A DNA stretch of 64,000 nt from Octadecabacter sp. B2R22 (GTDB lineage Bacteria; Pseudomonadota; Alphaproteobacteria; Rhodobacterales; Rhodobacteraceae), in the NCBI RefSeq assembly GCF_018861045.1, contig NZ_JAHKQJ010000010.1, positions 1 through 64,000 on the forward strand. Reading direction: 5' to 3'. Made by a program: the position numbers and the translations under genes. Numbering within the stretch: position 1 is the stretch's first letter; each line of letters starts with the position of its first letter. Shown here piece after piece: positions 25,277 through 34,516 of this stretch. The notes under the pieces are model-generated. The model had not been told where the DNA came from, searched no databases, and was given only the letters and a program-made list of their open reading frames with translations.

Positions 25277-26419
25277 ATGAGTATTGATCGCCGTCATTTT
25301 ATCAGTGGAATTGGCGCGCTGGGCCTTGCCGCCTGTGGCGTAAGTGTTCCAACAGTGCAGCCTGCGGGCGCACAATCTTTGCCTGATGATCTGCGCCCAG
25401 TTCGAACGGATGCTTTTAGCGCGTGGGTTCGTGCGTTCCGGCCTCGGGCCTTGGGGAACGGCATTTCGGGGGCCACCTTTGATGCGGCTTTCGCGGATGC
25501 TGGTTACATTCCGGGCGTCGTGGCACGGGATGGCAATCAGATTCAGACCCGCCGCACCCTCGAAGAGTACCTCTCCATTGCGACTTCTGATGAACGCCTC
25601 GAAAAGGGCCGCGCAGCGATTGCCAGACATGGCAACACCCTTAACGCAATCGAACGCCGCTACGGGGTTCCCGCGATGATCGTGGCTGCAATTTGGGGGA
25701 TGGAATCCACGTTCGGTGAAAAACGCGGGCTCATTCCTGTGGTCTCTTCGACTGCAACGCTTGCCTTTGATGGACGGCGCGGCGCGTTTTACGAAAGCCA
25801 ACTGATCGCGGCGCTGAAGATTTTGGAACGCGGTGACACGACGCCAGCCCAATTGACCGGATCATGGGCGGGGGCCATGGGCCATACACAATTCATCCCG
25901 ACGTCTTATCAATCGTTTGCCGTTGATTTTAACGACGACGGTCGGCGCGATATTTGGTCGGATGATCCTGCCGATGCACTGGCATCTACGGCAAGCTATT
26001 TGTCCCGTAACGGATGGCGCAGTGGCGTGCCTTGGGGCGCTGAGGCGGGGACGTCAAACCTGTCTGGCAGCACCATCCAGCCACAGGCGGGGGGCGTGCG
26101 GTTCACGGTGACCCGTAACTTCAACGTGCTGAAGACCTACAACAATTCCGACCTTTATGCCTTGGGCGTGGGCCACTTGTCTGATCGCCTTGGTGGCGCG
26201 GGTCCGTTGCAAGGATCATTCCCACCCGATGCGAATGGATTGACAGCTGCGGACCGTATCGCGCTTCAAACGCGGCTCTCTGAACGTGGCTATGACATCG
26301 GAACAATCGATGGCGTCATTGGGGCGCGTACCGAAGCGGCGATTTCGGATTTCCAGCGTCGGCAGGGGCTGACCGTAACAGGGCAAGCCACTCGCGACGT
26401 TCTAAACGCTCTGCGATAG
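25277..26419 (+). CDS. Lytic murein transglycosylase, MltB type, with peptidoglycan-binding domain
   Basis: 380 residues. Cleaves the MurNAc-GlcNAc bond with formation of 1,6-anhydro-MurNAc. The catalytic SLT/MltB domain has the Glu in GMESTFGEKRG near residue 138 and AGAMGHTQFIPTSYQ. A C-terminal peptidoglycan-binding domain (about 320-378) carries LQTRLSERGYDIGTIDGVIG. The N-terminus MSIDRRHFISGIGALGLAACG combines a twin-arginine motif with a lipobox ending in Cys, so it is probably a Tat-exported lipoprotein. ATG at 25277 follows AAAGGA; the in-frame TTG two codons earlier is less likely. Confidence 0.88.
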   Translation: MSIDRRHFISGIGALGLAACGVSVPTVQPAGAQSLPDDLRPVRTDAFSAWVRAFRPRALGNGISGATFDAAFADAGYIPGVVARDGNQIQTRRTLEEYLSIATSDERLEKGRAAIARHGNTLNAIERRYGVPAMIVAAIWGMESTFGEKRGLIPVVSSTATLAFDGRRGAFYESQLIAALKILERGDTTPAQLTGSWAGAMGHTQFIPTSYQSFAVDFNDDGRRDIWSDDPADALASTASYLSRNGWRSGVPWGAEAGTSNLSGSTIQPQAGGVRFTVTRNFNVLKTYNNSDLYALGVGHLSDRLGGAGPLQGSFPPDANGLTAADRIALQTRLSERGYDIGTIDGVIGARTEAAISDFQRRQGLTVTGQATRDVLNALR

Positions 26420-26478
26420 TTGCGGCGCTTTCCCTTTTGCAAGCGCCCGACTAGGGTGCCCGCAAAAGGAGGCCGCCG

Positions 26479-27408
26479 ATGACTAATATTGTAGAAGTTC
26501 GCGGGCTCACCAAGCGATATGATGGTGGGTTTGAAGCACTGAAGTCCGTTGATCTGGATATCAAGAAAGGCGAGATTATCGCGCTTCTTGGCCCCAATGG
26601 CGCTGGAAAAACCACACTCATTTCGACAATCTGCGGCATCACACGGGCCACAGATGGAACGGTTTCCATTGGCGGCCATGACAATGTGACTGACTTTCGC
26701 GCCGCCCGTAATTTGGTCGGGCTTGTGCCGCAGGAAATCAATCTTGAGCCCTTTGAAAAAGTGATGAACACCGTGCGGTTTTCGCGCGGTTTGTTCGGTA
26801 AAGCGCCTGATGATGCCCATTTGGAAAAAGTCCTGAAATCCCTTTCTTTGTGGGACAAGAAGGACGCCAAAGTTATGATGTTGTCGGGCGGCATGAAGCG
26901 CCGTGTTTTGATCGCCAAGGCCCTTTCACACGAACCGCGCGTGTTGTTTCTGGATGAACCGACCGCAGGTGTGGACGTCGAATTGCGCAAAGACATGTGG
27001 GACGTTGTTGCCAAACTAAAGGCCGACGGCGTGACAATCATTCTCACCACCCACTACATCGAAGAAGCAGAGGCTATCGCCGACCGGATCGGGGTCATCG
27101 CCAAGGGTGAAATCTTGCTGGTGGAAAACAAGGACGATCTGATGACCCGCATGGGGCAGAAAACGCTGAAGATCGACCTCGCCGAACCTGTGAACGACGT
27201 GCCTGCGTCGCTGTCGGAATACGATCTTACAGTTGAGGGCGAAGGCCTGCTCTATTCCTATGACACAAAGACAGAGCGCACGGGCATCACCAGCCTGCTG
27301 GCCGATCTGCAGAAAGCCGGCCTGAAAATGACCGACCTGCAAACACGCCAAAGCTCCCTTGAAGAGATTTTCGTGTCCCTCGTGGCTGAAAAGGAAGGCG
27401 CGCCATGA
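26479..27408 (+). CDS. ABC transporter ATP-binding protein (ABC-2 exporter type)
   Basis: 309 residues. Walker A GPNGAGKT at 38-45, signature LSGGMKRR, Walker [11 protein letters not shown] and the H-loop TTHYIEEAE are all present. The C-terminal extension (about 225-309) is typical of NodI/DrrA/YadG-type exporters. AAAGGAGG sits 7 bases before the ATG. The permease follows with a 4-base overlap, making a simple two-gene exporter; the substrate cannot be read from sequence. Confidence 0.93.
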   Translation: MTNIVEVRGLTKRYDGGFEALKSVDLDIKKGEIIALLGPNGAGKTTLISTICGITRATDGTVSIGGHDNVTDFRAARNLVGLVPQEINLEPFEKVMNTVRFSRGLFGKAPDDAHLEKVLKSLSLWDKKDAKVMMLSGGMKRRVLIAKALSHEPRVLFLDEPTAGVDVELRKDMWDVVAKLKADGVTIILTTHYIEEAEAIADRIGVIAKGEILLVENKDDLMTRMGQKTLKIDLAEPVNDVPASLSEYDLTVEGEGLLYSYDTKTERTGITSLLADLQKAGLKMTDLQTRQSSLEEIFVSLVAEKEGAP

Positions 27409-28166
27409 ACCTGCAAGCAATCAGATCTATCTACATCTTCGAGATGGCGCGATTTTTCCGCACGCTAATGCAAAGCTTTATCAGTCCTGTGATTTCTACG
27501 TCGCTTTACTTTGTCGTGTTCGGCACAGCCATCGGGTCGCGCATCCAAGAAGTCGAAGGCGTCGATTATGGGGCCTTCATCGTTCCGGGGCTGATCATGT
27601 TGTCCGTAATGACACAAGCGACCAGCAACGCCAGCTTCGGCATTTATTTCCCCAAATTTATCGGCACGATCTACGAGCTGTTGTCTGCCCCTGTGAATTT
27701 CCTAGAAATCACGATCGGCTACGTTGGGGCCGCCGCGACCAAGGCGTTGTTCATTGGGCTTGTGATACTAGCGACGTCGTTTTTGTTCGTTGATCTGCAC
27801 ATCGCGCATCCGATTGCGATGCTGGCGTTCCTTGTGCTTACCTGTCTATCGTTCAGCCTGCTTGGGTTTATTATCGGCATTTGGGCGGGGAATTTCGAAC
27901 AGTTGCAGCTGATCCCCCTGCTGATCATCACGCCTTTGGTCTTTCTTGGTGGGTCGTTTTATTCGGTCTCAATGCTTCCGCCGATTTGGCAGAGTATCAC
28001 CATGTTTAACCCCGTGGTCTACCTGATCTCGGGCTTTCGCTGGGCGTTCTTTGACACGGCGGACGTGCCGATCGGCCTCAGCTTGTTTGCTATCGGTTTG
28101 TTCACGGCGATCTGTGTTGGCGTCATCGCGTGGATATTCCGCACGGGTTGGCGCATCCGGCAATAG
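27405..28166 (+). CDS. ABC-2 type transporter permease
   Basis: 253 residues with six hydrophobic segments and the ABC-2 membrane domain. The conserved loop [16 protein letters not shown] before the fifth helix and [12 protein letters not shown] are close to the YadH/NodJ family. It starts within the stop of the ATPase gene (ATGA), so the two form one exporter. Confidence 0.92.
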   Translation: MNLQAIRSIYIFEMARFFRTLMQSFISPVISTSLYFVVFGTAIGSRIQEVEGVDYGAFIVPGLIMLSVMTQATSNASFGIYFPKFIGTIYELLSAPVNFLEITIGYVGAAATKALFIGLVILATSFLFVDLHIAHPIAMLAFLVLTCLSFSLLGFIIGIWAGNFEQLQLIPLLIITPLVFLGGSFYSVSMLPPIWQSITMFNPVVYLISGFRWAFFDTADVPIGLSLFAIGLFTAICVGVIAWIFRTGWRIRQ

Positions 28167-28210
28167 GGCTGGGCTTGTTTCCAGTCGCGCTGGGCACTAA
28201 ATGGTGACTT

Positions 28211-28999
28211 ATGAAACGCTGGATCCCTTTCCTCAAAACGCCGCCCCATGTCGCCGTCATTCGCCTGCAAGGTGCGATTGGAACGAGTGGGCGCGGATTG
28301 TCTGATCGCGGCCTTGCTGATGTCATCGACAAAGCATTCCGCAGCAAACCTGCGGCCGTCGCGCTTGAGATCAGCTCGCCCGGGGGTAGCCCCGTGCAAT
28401 CATCGCTTATTGCAGCGCGTATTCGTCGGTTGGCGGATGAAAAAGACATACCCGTTGTGGCCTTCGTTGAAGATGTCGCTGCATCTGGCGGGTATTGGCT
28501 GGCCACGGCAGCGGACGAGATTTTCGTCGACCGCGGATCTATCGTTGGGTCTATTGGCGTGATTTCGGCGGGCTTCGGGCTCACTGGGACACTTGATAAA
28601 CTCGGCGCAGAACGCCGTGTTTACACCGCCGGAAAATCCAAAAGCATGCTCGACCCGTTCCAAGCCGAAAAGCCTGCGGACGTGAAGCGGCTCAAAGGGC
28701 TGCTCGACGACATGCACGACTACTTCAAAGATCAGGTTACCAGCCGTCGCGGTCGTAAACTGGCCGACCAAGACCTGTTTACGGGTGAGATTTGGGTGGG
28801 TGCAAAATCCATCGACGTGGGACTCGCCGATAAGATCGGCCACCTTGTGCCCGTGATGAAGGACCGCTTCGGCGATAAGGTGACGTTCCGCCGTTTCGGA
28901 AAGAAAAAGCCGTTCCTTGGGCGTTTGGGCGTGCAAATTGTTGATGATGCCGTCGCAGGGATCGAAGAACGTGCAGCCTATGCGCGGTTTGGGCTTTGA
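28211..28999 (+). CDS. S49-family serine peptidase (SppA/SohB-like)
   Basis: 262 residues. ClpP/crotonase-fold peptidase acting at the membrane on signal peptides or membrane proteins. SSPGGSPVQS forms the oxyanion strand and DVAASGGYWLA holds the catalytic Ser; a Lys further downstream (AGKSKSMLDPF) is a candidate general base. There is no clear N-terminal membrane helix, so it may work in the cytoplasm or at the membrane surface. The next small membrane gene starts immediately after its stop. Confidence 0.88.
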   Translation: MKRWIPFLKTPPHVAVIRLQGAIGTSGRGLSDRGLADVIDKAFRSKPAAVALEISSPGGSPVQSSLIAARIRRLADEKDIPVVAFVEDVAASGGYWLATAADEIFVDRGSIVGSIGVISAGFGLTGTLDKLGAERRVYTAGKSKSMLDPFQAEKPADVKRLKGLLDDMHDYFKDQVTSRRGRKLADQDLFTGEIWVGAKSIDVGLADKIGHLVPVMKDRFGDKVTFRRFGKKKPFLGRLGVQIVDDAVAGIEERAAYARFGL

Positions 29000-29161
29000 A
29001 TGATATTTAAGATAGTTTCTTTGTTTTTGGTCGGCATGGGTGTGCTTGCGATGTTTGGTAAACTTACGGTGCCGGGTGCAAAACGGTTGGCGGATGCGCG
29101 TTGCAAATCCTGTGGCAAATTCACTTTCGGAAAATCCTGCGATTGTAAGGGGCGTAAGTAA
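29000..29161 (+). CDS. Small membrane protein with zinc-ribbon-like cysteines
   Basis: 53 residues. One N-terminal membrane helix (about 3-20), then a basic linker and CKSCGKF..GKSCDCKGRK, i.e. C-x2-C followed by C-x-C, which can bind one metal ion. The ATG is immediately after the stop of the S49 peptidase gene, and its stop shares one base with the antiporter start (TAATG), so it sits in a tight operon. It may be an accessory or sensor of the peptidase or of the antiporter. Function unknown; translation looks likely because of the tight packing. Confidence 0.75.
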   Translation: MIFKIVSLFLVGMGVLAMFGKLTVPGAKRLADARCKSCGKFTFGKSCDCKGRK

Positions 29162-30141
29162 TGCCAGACTGGCTGATGTTGCCCCAAGGCCCAATGATGG
29201 ATTGGGTCGCTGTTGTAATCGGGTTGGTTCTGCTTCTTTTGGCGGGCGACAGTCTTGTAAAAGGGGCGGTGAACATGTCGCTGCGCCTTGGCGTTCCCGC
29301 GCTGATCGTGTCTTTGACGATTGTCGCCTTCGGGACCTCCGCTCCCGAGCTTTTGATTTCTGTGCAGGCGATCTGGGACGGGGTTCCTGGATTGGCGATG
29401 GGGAACGTTGTCGGGTCGAACACCGCGAACGTTCTGCTGGTGCTCGGCATTCCGGCCATGCTGGCTGTGATGCATACCAGCGAATGCGATACGCGGATCA
29501 GCTACCTGCAAATGCTAGGCGGCACACTGTTGTTTATCGTTCTGGCGTTTCGCGGTAAATTTGACTGGATTTCAGGTTTGATCCTGCTTGCCGCATTGGC
29601 TGCGATGCTGATCCACGCCGCACGCGCGGCGAACGCGCACCGTAAGGCGGGCGCGGATGAAGACGACGTTGATGACCTTGAGGGCGCGGACCCTGATTTG
29701 CCATGGGGCAAGATCATTCTCTTTCTGGTGCTCGGCCTGATAGGTTTGCCACTGGGAGCGAGCCTTCTCGTGGATGGAGCATCCAATATCGCTCGCGACT
29801 ACGGGATCAGTGAAACGGTTATTGGTCTGACATTGGTGGCAATCGGTACGTCCCTGCCTGAGCTTGCGACAACCGTAATGGCGGCGTTGCGCAAACAAGC
29901 TGACGTCGTCCTTGGCAGTGTTATCGGGTCCAATATGTTCAACCTGCTAGGGATCATGGGGGTCGCGTCTTTGGTTGGCGACATTCCCGTCGAACAACAG
30001 TTCTTGGGCTTCGATCTGTGGGTTATGCTGGGCGCTTCCCTGCTGCTCATACCATTTGTGTTTCTCAAACAGGATCTGACCCGCGTTTGGGGGGTCTTGT
30101 TGACGGTTCTCTATGCGACCTATGTTTTTGTCGTGTTGTAG
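29161..30141 (+). CDS. Calcium/sodium antiporter of the CaCA family (YrbG type)
   Basis: 326 residues, about ten membrane helices in two inverted repeats. Each repeat carries the ion-binding alpha motif: GTSAPELLISV with GNVVGSNTANV in the first and GTSLPELATTV with GSVIGSNMFNL in the second. An acidic loop (GADEDDVDDLEGADPD) separates the halves and could sense Ca2+. It exports Ca2+ or exchanges K+/Na+ across the inner membrane. Confidence 0.92.
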   Translation: MPDWLMLPQGPMMDWVAVVIGLVLLLLAGDSLVKGAVNMSLRLGVPALIVSLTIVAFGTSAPELLISVQAIWDGVPGLAMGNVVGSNTANVLLVLGIPAMLAVMHTSECDTRISYLQMLGGTLLFIVLAFRGKFDWISGLILLAALAAMLIHAARAANAHRKAGADEDDVDDLEGADPDLPWGKIILFLVLGLIGLPLGASLLVDGASNIARDYGISETVIGLTLVAIGTSLPELATTVMAALRKQADVVLGSVIGSNMFNLLGIMGVASLVGDIPVEQQFLGFDLWVMLGASLLLIPFVFLKQDLTRVWGVLLTVLYATYVFVVL

Positions 30142-30498
30142 GGACCGCATTGGCCTGTGCTATTAGATCGGGCTTGGCTTGGTTCCAGTGGTTTGAGACC
30201 TTCAACACCTTAAGGTTGCGGCAACTTGTGCACTTGCATACCAGTTCGTCATAAATCGTTTACTTTTCCTTAATGTTTTCAACTGCTTGCTAAATGGGCG
30301 TATTTCTTTCATTAAATTTCAATAACTTAGATGAGCGCCTATTTTTTAGGCAGTTCGATGAACTCCCCATTTTTCAACGAAAAATTGCACCTGCTCAGGA
30401 TTTGTCCACGAAGTTACCCACAGAAACAGTGGGTATGTTAGCGCTTGCAGGACTGTCTTAGCCATTGCAGCGGCACGATAGAATCATAGGTTAGGGCC
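30142..30498. other. Intergenic region before uvrC with an inverted repeat
   Basis: 357 bases without a gene, A/T-rich around 30,240-30,370. TACCCAC at 30415-30421 and GTGGGTA at 30429-30435 form a 7-bp inverted repeat with a 7-base spacer, about 65 bases before uvrC. It may be an operator or lie in the uvrC promoter. I see no clear LexA-type box. Confidence 0.35.
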
Positions 30499-32352
30499 AT
30501 GAATTCAGATTCCACCGGCCATGAGGTCATTCAAGGGTACCTCCGCACCTTAGACGGATCACCTGGCGTGTACCGGATGCTCGATTCCGAAAGCCGTGTG
30601 CTTTACGTCGGTAAGGCGCGAAACTTGAAGAACCGTGTCAGTAATTACGCGCGGCCGGCGGGGCATTCGGCGCGGATTGCGACGATGATTTCGCACACGG
30701 CGTTGATGATGTTTCTGACTACCCAGACAGAAACCGAAGCGCTGCTGCTTGAGCAAAACCTGATCAAGCAGCTCAAGCCGAAATACAATGTGCTGCTGCG
30801 TGATGATAAGTCGTTCCCGAATATCCTTATCTCGGGCGACCATGACTTTCCACGTATCGAAAAGCATCGCGGTGCGAAGAAGAAAAAGGGCAACTATTAC
30901 GGCCCTTTCGCCAGTGCAGGCGCCGTGAACCGCACTCTGAACACGCTTCAACGGGCGTTCTTGTTGCGCAATTGCAGTGACAGTGAATACGAAAGCCGCA
31001 CGCGGCCTTGCCTGCAATACCAGATCAAACGCTGCGCGGCGCCCTGTGTCGGTAAGGTCAGCCATGACGACTACAAACAATTGGTGAAGGATGCGGAGAG
31101 GTTCTTGTCAGGCAAGTCGACCGAGATGCAGGCGAGTTTGGCAGCTCGGATGAACAAGGCTTCCGAGGAGATGGAGTTTGAACGGGCCGCCGCATTGCGG
31201 GACCGGATCAAGGCATTGACGCAGGTGCAGACATCACAGGGGATCAATCCGCAGAACACGAACGAAGCCGATGTCATCGCCTTGCACCGGGATGGCGGGC
31301 AAGCCTGCGTTCAGGTGTTTTTCATTCGCGCCAACCAGAACTGGGGCAATAAGGATTATTACCCGCGGGTCAGTGGCGATGAAGATGCGAGCGAGGTCAT
31401 GCAGGCCTTTGTCGGCCAGTTCTATGGGGATCGCGAACCACCACGTCTGTTGTTGTTGTCTCACGGACTAGATGACGAAGATTTGGTGACCGAAGCCCTA
31501 AGCGAGAAAGCGGGACGCAAGGTTGAAGTCATCGTGCCGCAACGTGGTGAGAAGGCGGAACTTGTCCAAGGGGCCGCCCGAAACGCCCGCGAAAGTCTGG
31601 GCCGCAAGATGTCAGAGACCGCCACGCAGGGCCGTTTGTTGCGCGGGCTGAAGGAGGCCTTTGATCTGGACGCCGCGCCGCAACGTGTCGAAGTCTACGA
31701 TAACTCACACATCCAAGGGGCGTTCGCCGTTGGAGCAATGATTGTTGCGGGGCCGGAAGGGTTCGATAAGAACCAGTACCGTAAATTCAATATCAAAGGC
31801 GATGAGCTGACCCCCGGCGATGACTTTGGCATGATGAAAGAGGTCCTGACGCGGCGGTTCAAGCGGCTGTTGAAAGAAGACCCTGATCGCCAGCTTGGCA
31901 CATGGCCCGGGTTGTTGCTGATTGATGGCGGCGCAGGGCAGGTGAGCGCTGTGCGCGAGATTATGACGGATCTTGGGGTCGGCGATGTGCCGATGGTTGG
32001 GGTCGCAAAGGGCGTGGATCGTGACCACGGTAAGGAGGAGTTCTACCGCACCGGCAAACCAGTGATGGCTTTGCCTCGCAATGACCCTGTCTTGTACTTC
32101 ATCCAACGGCTGCGCGACGAGGCGCACCGCTTTGCGATAGGCACACACCGTGCCAAACGCGCTAAGGCCATTGGAGCAACGCCGCTGGACGACGTGCCCG
32201 GCGTCGGGGCGACCCGCAAGCGCGCTTTGTTGCAGCACTTTGGGTCGGCCAAAGCGGTCGGGCGGGCGGCCTTGGCCGACCTGAAGGCCGTTGACGGGAT
32301 TTCAGATGCGATGGCCGATACGATTTACGGCTATTTCAATGAGAAGGGTTGA
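30499..32352 (+). CDS. uvrC: UvrABC excision nuclease subunit C
   Basis: 617 residues. Makes both incisions in nucleotide excision repair. Domains in order: GIY-YIG nuclease ([18 protein letters not shown], 3' incision), UVR helical domain (about 208-243), RNase H-like nuclease with [15 protein letters not shown] (5' incision) and C-terminal (HhH)2 DNA-binding domain ([20 protein letters not shown]). Full length with all motifs. Confidence 0.97.
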   Translation: MNSDSTGHEVIQGYLRTLDGSPGVYRMLDSESRVLYVGKARNLKNRVSNYARPAGHSARIATMISHTALMMFLTTQTETEALLLEQNLIKQLKPKYNVLLRDDKSFPNILISGDHDFPRIEKHRGAKKKKGNYYGPFASAGAVNRTLNTLQRAFLLRNCSDSEYESRTRPCLQYQIKRCAAPCVGKVSHDDYKQLVKDAERFLSGKSTEMQASLAARMNKASEEMEFERAAALRDRIKALTQVQTSQGINPQNTNEADVIALHRDGGQACVQVFFIRANQNWGNKDYYPRVSGDEDASEVMQAFVGQFYGDREPPRLLLLSHGLDDEDLVTEALSEKAGRKVEVIVPQRGEKAELVQGAARNARESLGRKMSETATQGRLLRGLKEAFDLDAAPQRVEVYDNSHIQGAFAVGAMIVAGPEGFDKNQYRKFNIKGDELTPGDDFGMMKEVLTRRFKRLLKEDPDRQLGTWPGLLLIDGGAGQVSAVREIMTDLGVGDVPMVGVAKGVDRDHGKEEFYRTGKPVMALPRNDPVLYFIQRLRDEAHRFAIGTHRAKRAKAIGATPLDDVPGVGATRKRALLQHFGSAKAVGRAALADLKAVDGISDAMADTIYGYFNEKG

Positions 32353-32353
32353 G

Positions 32354-32369
32354 CTTATCCACGGATAAG
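32354..32369 (+). terminator. Short stem-loop after uvrC
   Basis: CTTATCC and GGATAAG form a 7-bp stem around AC, one base after the uvrC stop, followed by GTTTTC. This is a weak terminator-like element; the loop arm also resembles a DnaA box (TTATCCAC). Confidence 0.45.
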
Positions 32370-32420
32370 GTTTTCATTTATTAACAATGGGTTAATTCGA
32401 ATTTGCTTTGCAAATCCGAT

Positions 32421-32470
32421 CCGGTGGGGCTCTGCCCCGCCCTTCGGGCCCCCCGAGGTATTTAAGAAAC
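32421..32470. repeat. G/C-rich double-hairpin intergenic element
   Basis: GGGGC-TCT-GCCCC (32426-32438) and GCCC-TTC-GGGC (32439-32449) stand back to back, followed by CCCCCGAGGTATTT. From memory, very similar 'gggctctgcccc ... cccccgaggtattt' elements are scattered between genes in many Rhodobacterales, so it is probably a dispersed repeat that may act as a terminator. A genome search is needed to confirm this. Confidence 0.5.
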
Positions 32471-32516
32471 AAAGGCAAGGTGTGGTGCGCCCTATTGAAA
32501 CGGACTAGATAGGGGT

Positions 32517-33179
32517 ATGACTTGGAATATCCCTAATATCCTGACGCTGTTGCGTCTTCTTGCAGCCCCCGGGGTTGCGATCATGTTTTTGTATTTCGCG
32601 CGGCCTTGGGCCGATTGGTATGCATTGATCCTGTTTGTTGTGGCGGCGACGACCGACTGGGTTGATGGCTATCTGGCGCGCGCGTGGAACCAGCAAACCA
32701 AATTTGGCGCGATGTTGGATCCGATTGCCGATAAGGCGATGGTTGTGATTGCTTTGCTGGTGATCTGCGGGTTTTCTGGCATGGATCCTTGGATTTTGTT
32801 GCCCGCGACTTTGATCATGTTTCGAGAGACGTTTGTGTCTGGTTTGCGAGAGTTCTTGGGCGATACAGCCGGCACTTTGAAAGTGACGCAGTTGGCCAAG
32901 TGGAAGACCGCTGCACAGATGACGGCAATCGCTGTTTTGTTTTCAACGGGCGCGTTTGAGACTTATTTCAATATGGCGATCGAGGGCATGGATCAGGCCA
33001 CGTTTGACGGCATTCGGTCGGGCGAAATTCCCGATGAGGGTGGCGTGATCTGGAAGTTGAATGGCATGACCTATTCATGGTGGGCCGGTATTATTCTGCT
33101 TTGGGCTGCGATGGTTTTGACCTTAATCACGGGTGCAGACTATCTTCGCAAAGCGGCGCCACATCTAAAGGAAGATTGA
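32517..33179 (+). CDS. pgsA: CDP-diacylglycerol-glycerol-3-phosphate 3-phosphatidyltransferase
   Basis: 220 residues, about five membrane helices. Makes phosphatidylglycerol-phosphate, the committed step to phosphatidylglycerol. The CDP-alcohol phosphotransferase motif D-G-x2-A-R-x8-G-x3-D-x3-D is intact (DGYLARAW...GAMLDPIADK). The stop shares one base with the moaD start (TGATG), so it is co-transcribed with moaD-moaE, a common arrangement in this order. Confidence 0.95.
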   Translation: MTWNIPNILTLLRLLAAPGVAIMFLYFARPWADWYALILFVVAATTDWVDGYLARAWNQQTKFGAMLDPIADKAMVVIALLVICGFSGMDPWILLPATLIMFRETFVSGLREFLGDTAGTLKVTQLAKWKTAAQMTAIAVLFSTGAFETYFNMAIEGMDQATFDGIRSGEIPDEGGVIWKLNGMTYSWWAGIILLWAAMVLTLITGADYLRKAAPHLKED

Positions 33180-33424
33180 TGCAGGTTTTGTATTTTGCAT
33201 GGGTGCGGGAACGCATTGGAGTGCCGCGTGAAGACGTAGAGACGTCGGCTGTGACGGTGAATGATCTGGTCGCCGAACTGCGTGCACGAGAAGAGCGGTA
33301 TGAGGCGGCGTTTGCTGACACCAGTGCATTACGCGTGGCGTTGGATCAGGAGTTGGCCGAGTTTGATGCGCCTCTTGCAGGGGTGCGTGAAGTGGCGTTT
33401 TTCCCGCCGATGACAGGCGGATGA
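33179..33424 (+). CDS. moaD: Molybdopterin synthase sulfur-carrier subunit
   Basis: 81 residues. Ubiquitin-fold protein that carries sulfur as a C-terminal thiocarboxylate; it ends in FFPPMTGG, the required Gly-Gly. I start at ATG 33179 (MQVLYFAWVRERIG), which overlaps the pgsA stop, not at the longer frame that reads through pgsA. It is followed by moaE with a 4-base overlap. Confidence 0.95.
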   Translation: MQVLYFAWVRERIGVPREDVETSAVTVNDLVAELRAREERYEAAFADTSALRVALDQELAEFDAPLAGVREVAFFPPMTGG

Positions 33425-33858
33425 TCCGCGTTCAGGACATACCGTTTGATGCGGGGGCTGAACTGAACAGCTTTTCCGACCGCGTTGCGGGGGCGGGCGC
33501 TGTAGTGAGTTTCACCGGACTGGTGCGTGACGTGTCTGGCGGGTTGTCGGTGATGGAGATCGAACACTACCCCGTCATGACTGAAAAGGCGCTGGGCAAG
33601 ATCCGCGACGATGCGATGGCGCGTTGGAACTTGGCGGATGCCTTGGTCATTCATCGATATGGGCGTCTTGAAGCAGGCGAAGTTATCATGATGGTGGCGA
33701 CGGCATCGCGCCATCGCAAGCACGCCTTTGAGGCGGCCGAGTTCCTGATGGATTATCTGAAATCCCGTGCTCCGTTCTGGAAGAAAGAAGTCACCGAGGA
33801 TGGGGCCGAATGGGTTGCGTCCAAGGATGATGATGAGGATGCGCTAAAGCGGTGGTGA
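33421..33858 (+). CDS. moaE: Molybdopterin synthase catalytic subunit
   Basis: 145 residues. With MoaD converts cyclic pyranopterin monophosphate to molybdopterin. Family features: GAVVSFTGLVRD, MEIEHYPVM, HRYGRLEAGE and the C-terminal SRAPFWKKE with the catalytic Lys residues. ATG overlaps moaD by 4 bases. Its 3' end overlaps the convergent tag gene by 15 bases. It supplies cofactor for the molybdenum hydroxylase operon. Confidence 0.95.
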   Translation: MIRVQDIPFDAGAELNSFSDRVAGAGAVVSFTGLVRDVSGGLSVMEIEHYPVMTEKALGKIRDDAMARWNLADALVIHRYGRLEAGEVIMMVATASRHRKHAFEAAEFLMDYLKSRAPFWKKEVTEDGAEWVASKDDDEDALKRW

Positions 33859-34416
33859 CGCGAGTGCCTTACACGGGCCGTGTTGCGGGCAGGTGGTTAG
33901 GTGGTCGTTGACGAGGCCGCAGGCTTCCATCCATGCATAAACGATCGTCGGGCCGCAGAATTTAAACCCACGTTTCTTGAGGTCCTTGGAAAAGGCGAGG
34001 GACAGGTCGGTGGAAGGCGGGACGTCTGCTTGTGTTTTGAAATTGGTTTGCAGCGGTGTGCCGCCGACCCAGCCCCAGCAATAGGCCGAAAAGTCATCGA
34101 TCTTGAGGTAGGCCTGCGCGTTGGTGATGGTGGCTTGGATTTTGCCGCGGTGGCGAATGATGCCCTCATTTTGTAGCAAGCGCAGCACGTCGTCTTCGCC
34201 CCATGTGGCGATTGTGGCGGGGTCGAACCCCTCAAAGGCGGCGCGGAAGTTTTCGCGTTTCTTTAGGATAGTGATCCAGCTGAGCCCTGCTTGGAACCCG
34301 TCGAGGATAAGCTTTTCCCAGAGCGCGCGGCTGTCCCATTCCGGCACACCCCATTCCGTGTCGTGATAATCCACATAGATGGGTTCGAGACCGGTCCAGC
34401 CGCAGCGTTCAGACAT
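33844..34416 (-). CDS. tag: DNA-3-methyladenine glycosylase I
   Basis: 190 residues. Removes 3-methyladenine from alkylated DNA. The start MSERCGWTGLEPIYVDYHDTEWG carries the zinc-binding Cys, the aromatic base-recognition region and the conserved DTEWG; the C-terminal HLTTCPQHGPC gives further zinc ligands. I chose ATG at 34416 because AAAGGA lies 8 bases upstream; the frame extends much further but that part is not Tag-like. Confidence 0.94.
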   Translation of the reverse strand: MSERCGWTGLEPIYVDYHDTEWGVPEWDSRALWEKLILDGFQAGLSWITILKKRENFRAAFEGFDPATIATWGEDDVLRLLQNEGIIRHRGKIQATITNAQAYLKIDDFSAYCWGWVGGTPLQTNFKTQADVPPSTDLSLAFSKDLKKRGFKFCGPTIVYAWMEACGLVNDHLTTCPQHGPCKALASPPL

Positions 34417-34516
34417 TTGGGTTTTCCTTTTTAAGTGTCTCCAATTGAATTCAAACTTGGGACCTTTACCAGCCCTTAAAGCTTGGCGTGCAATTTGGCG
34501 GCAAAGGGGATGCGTC

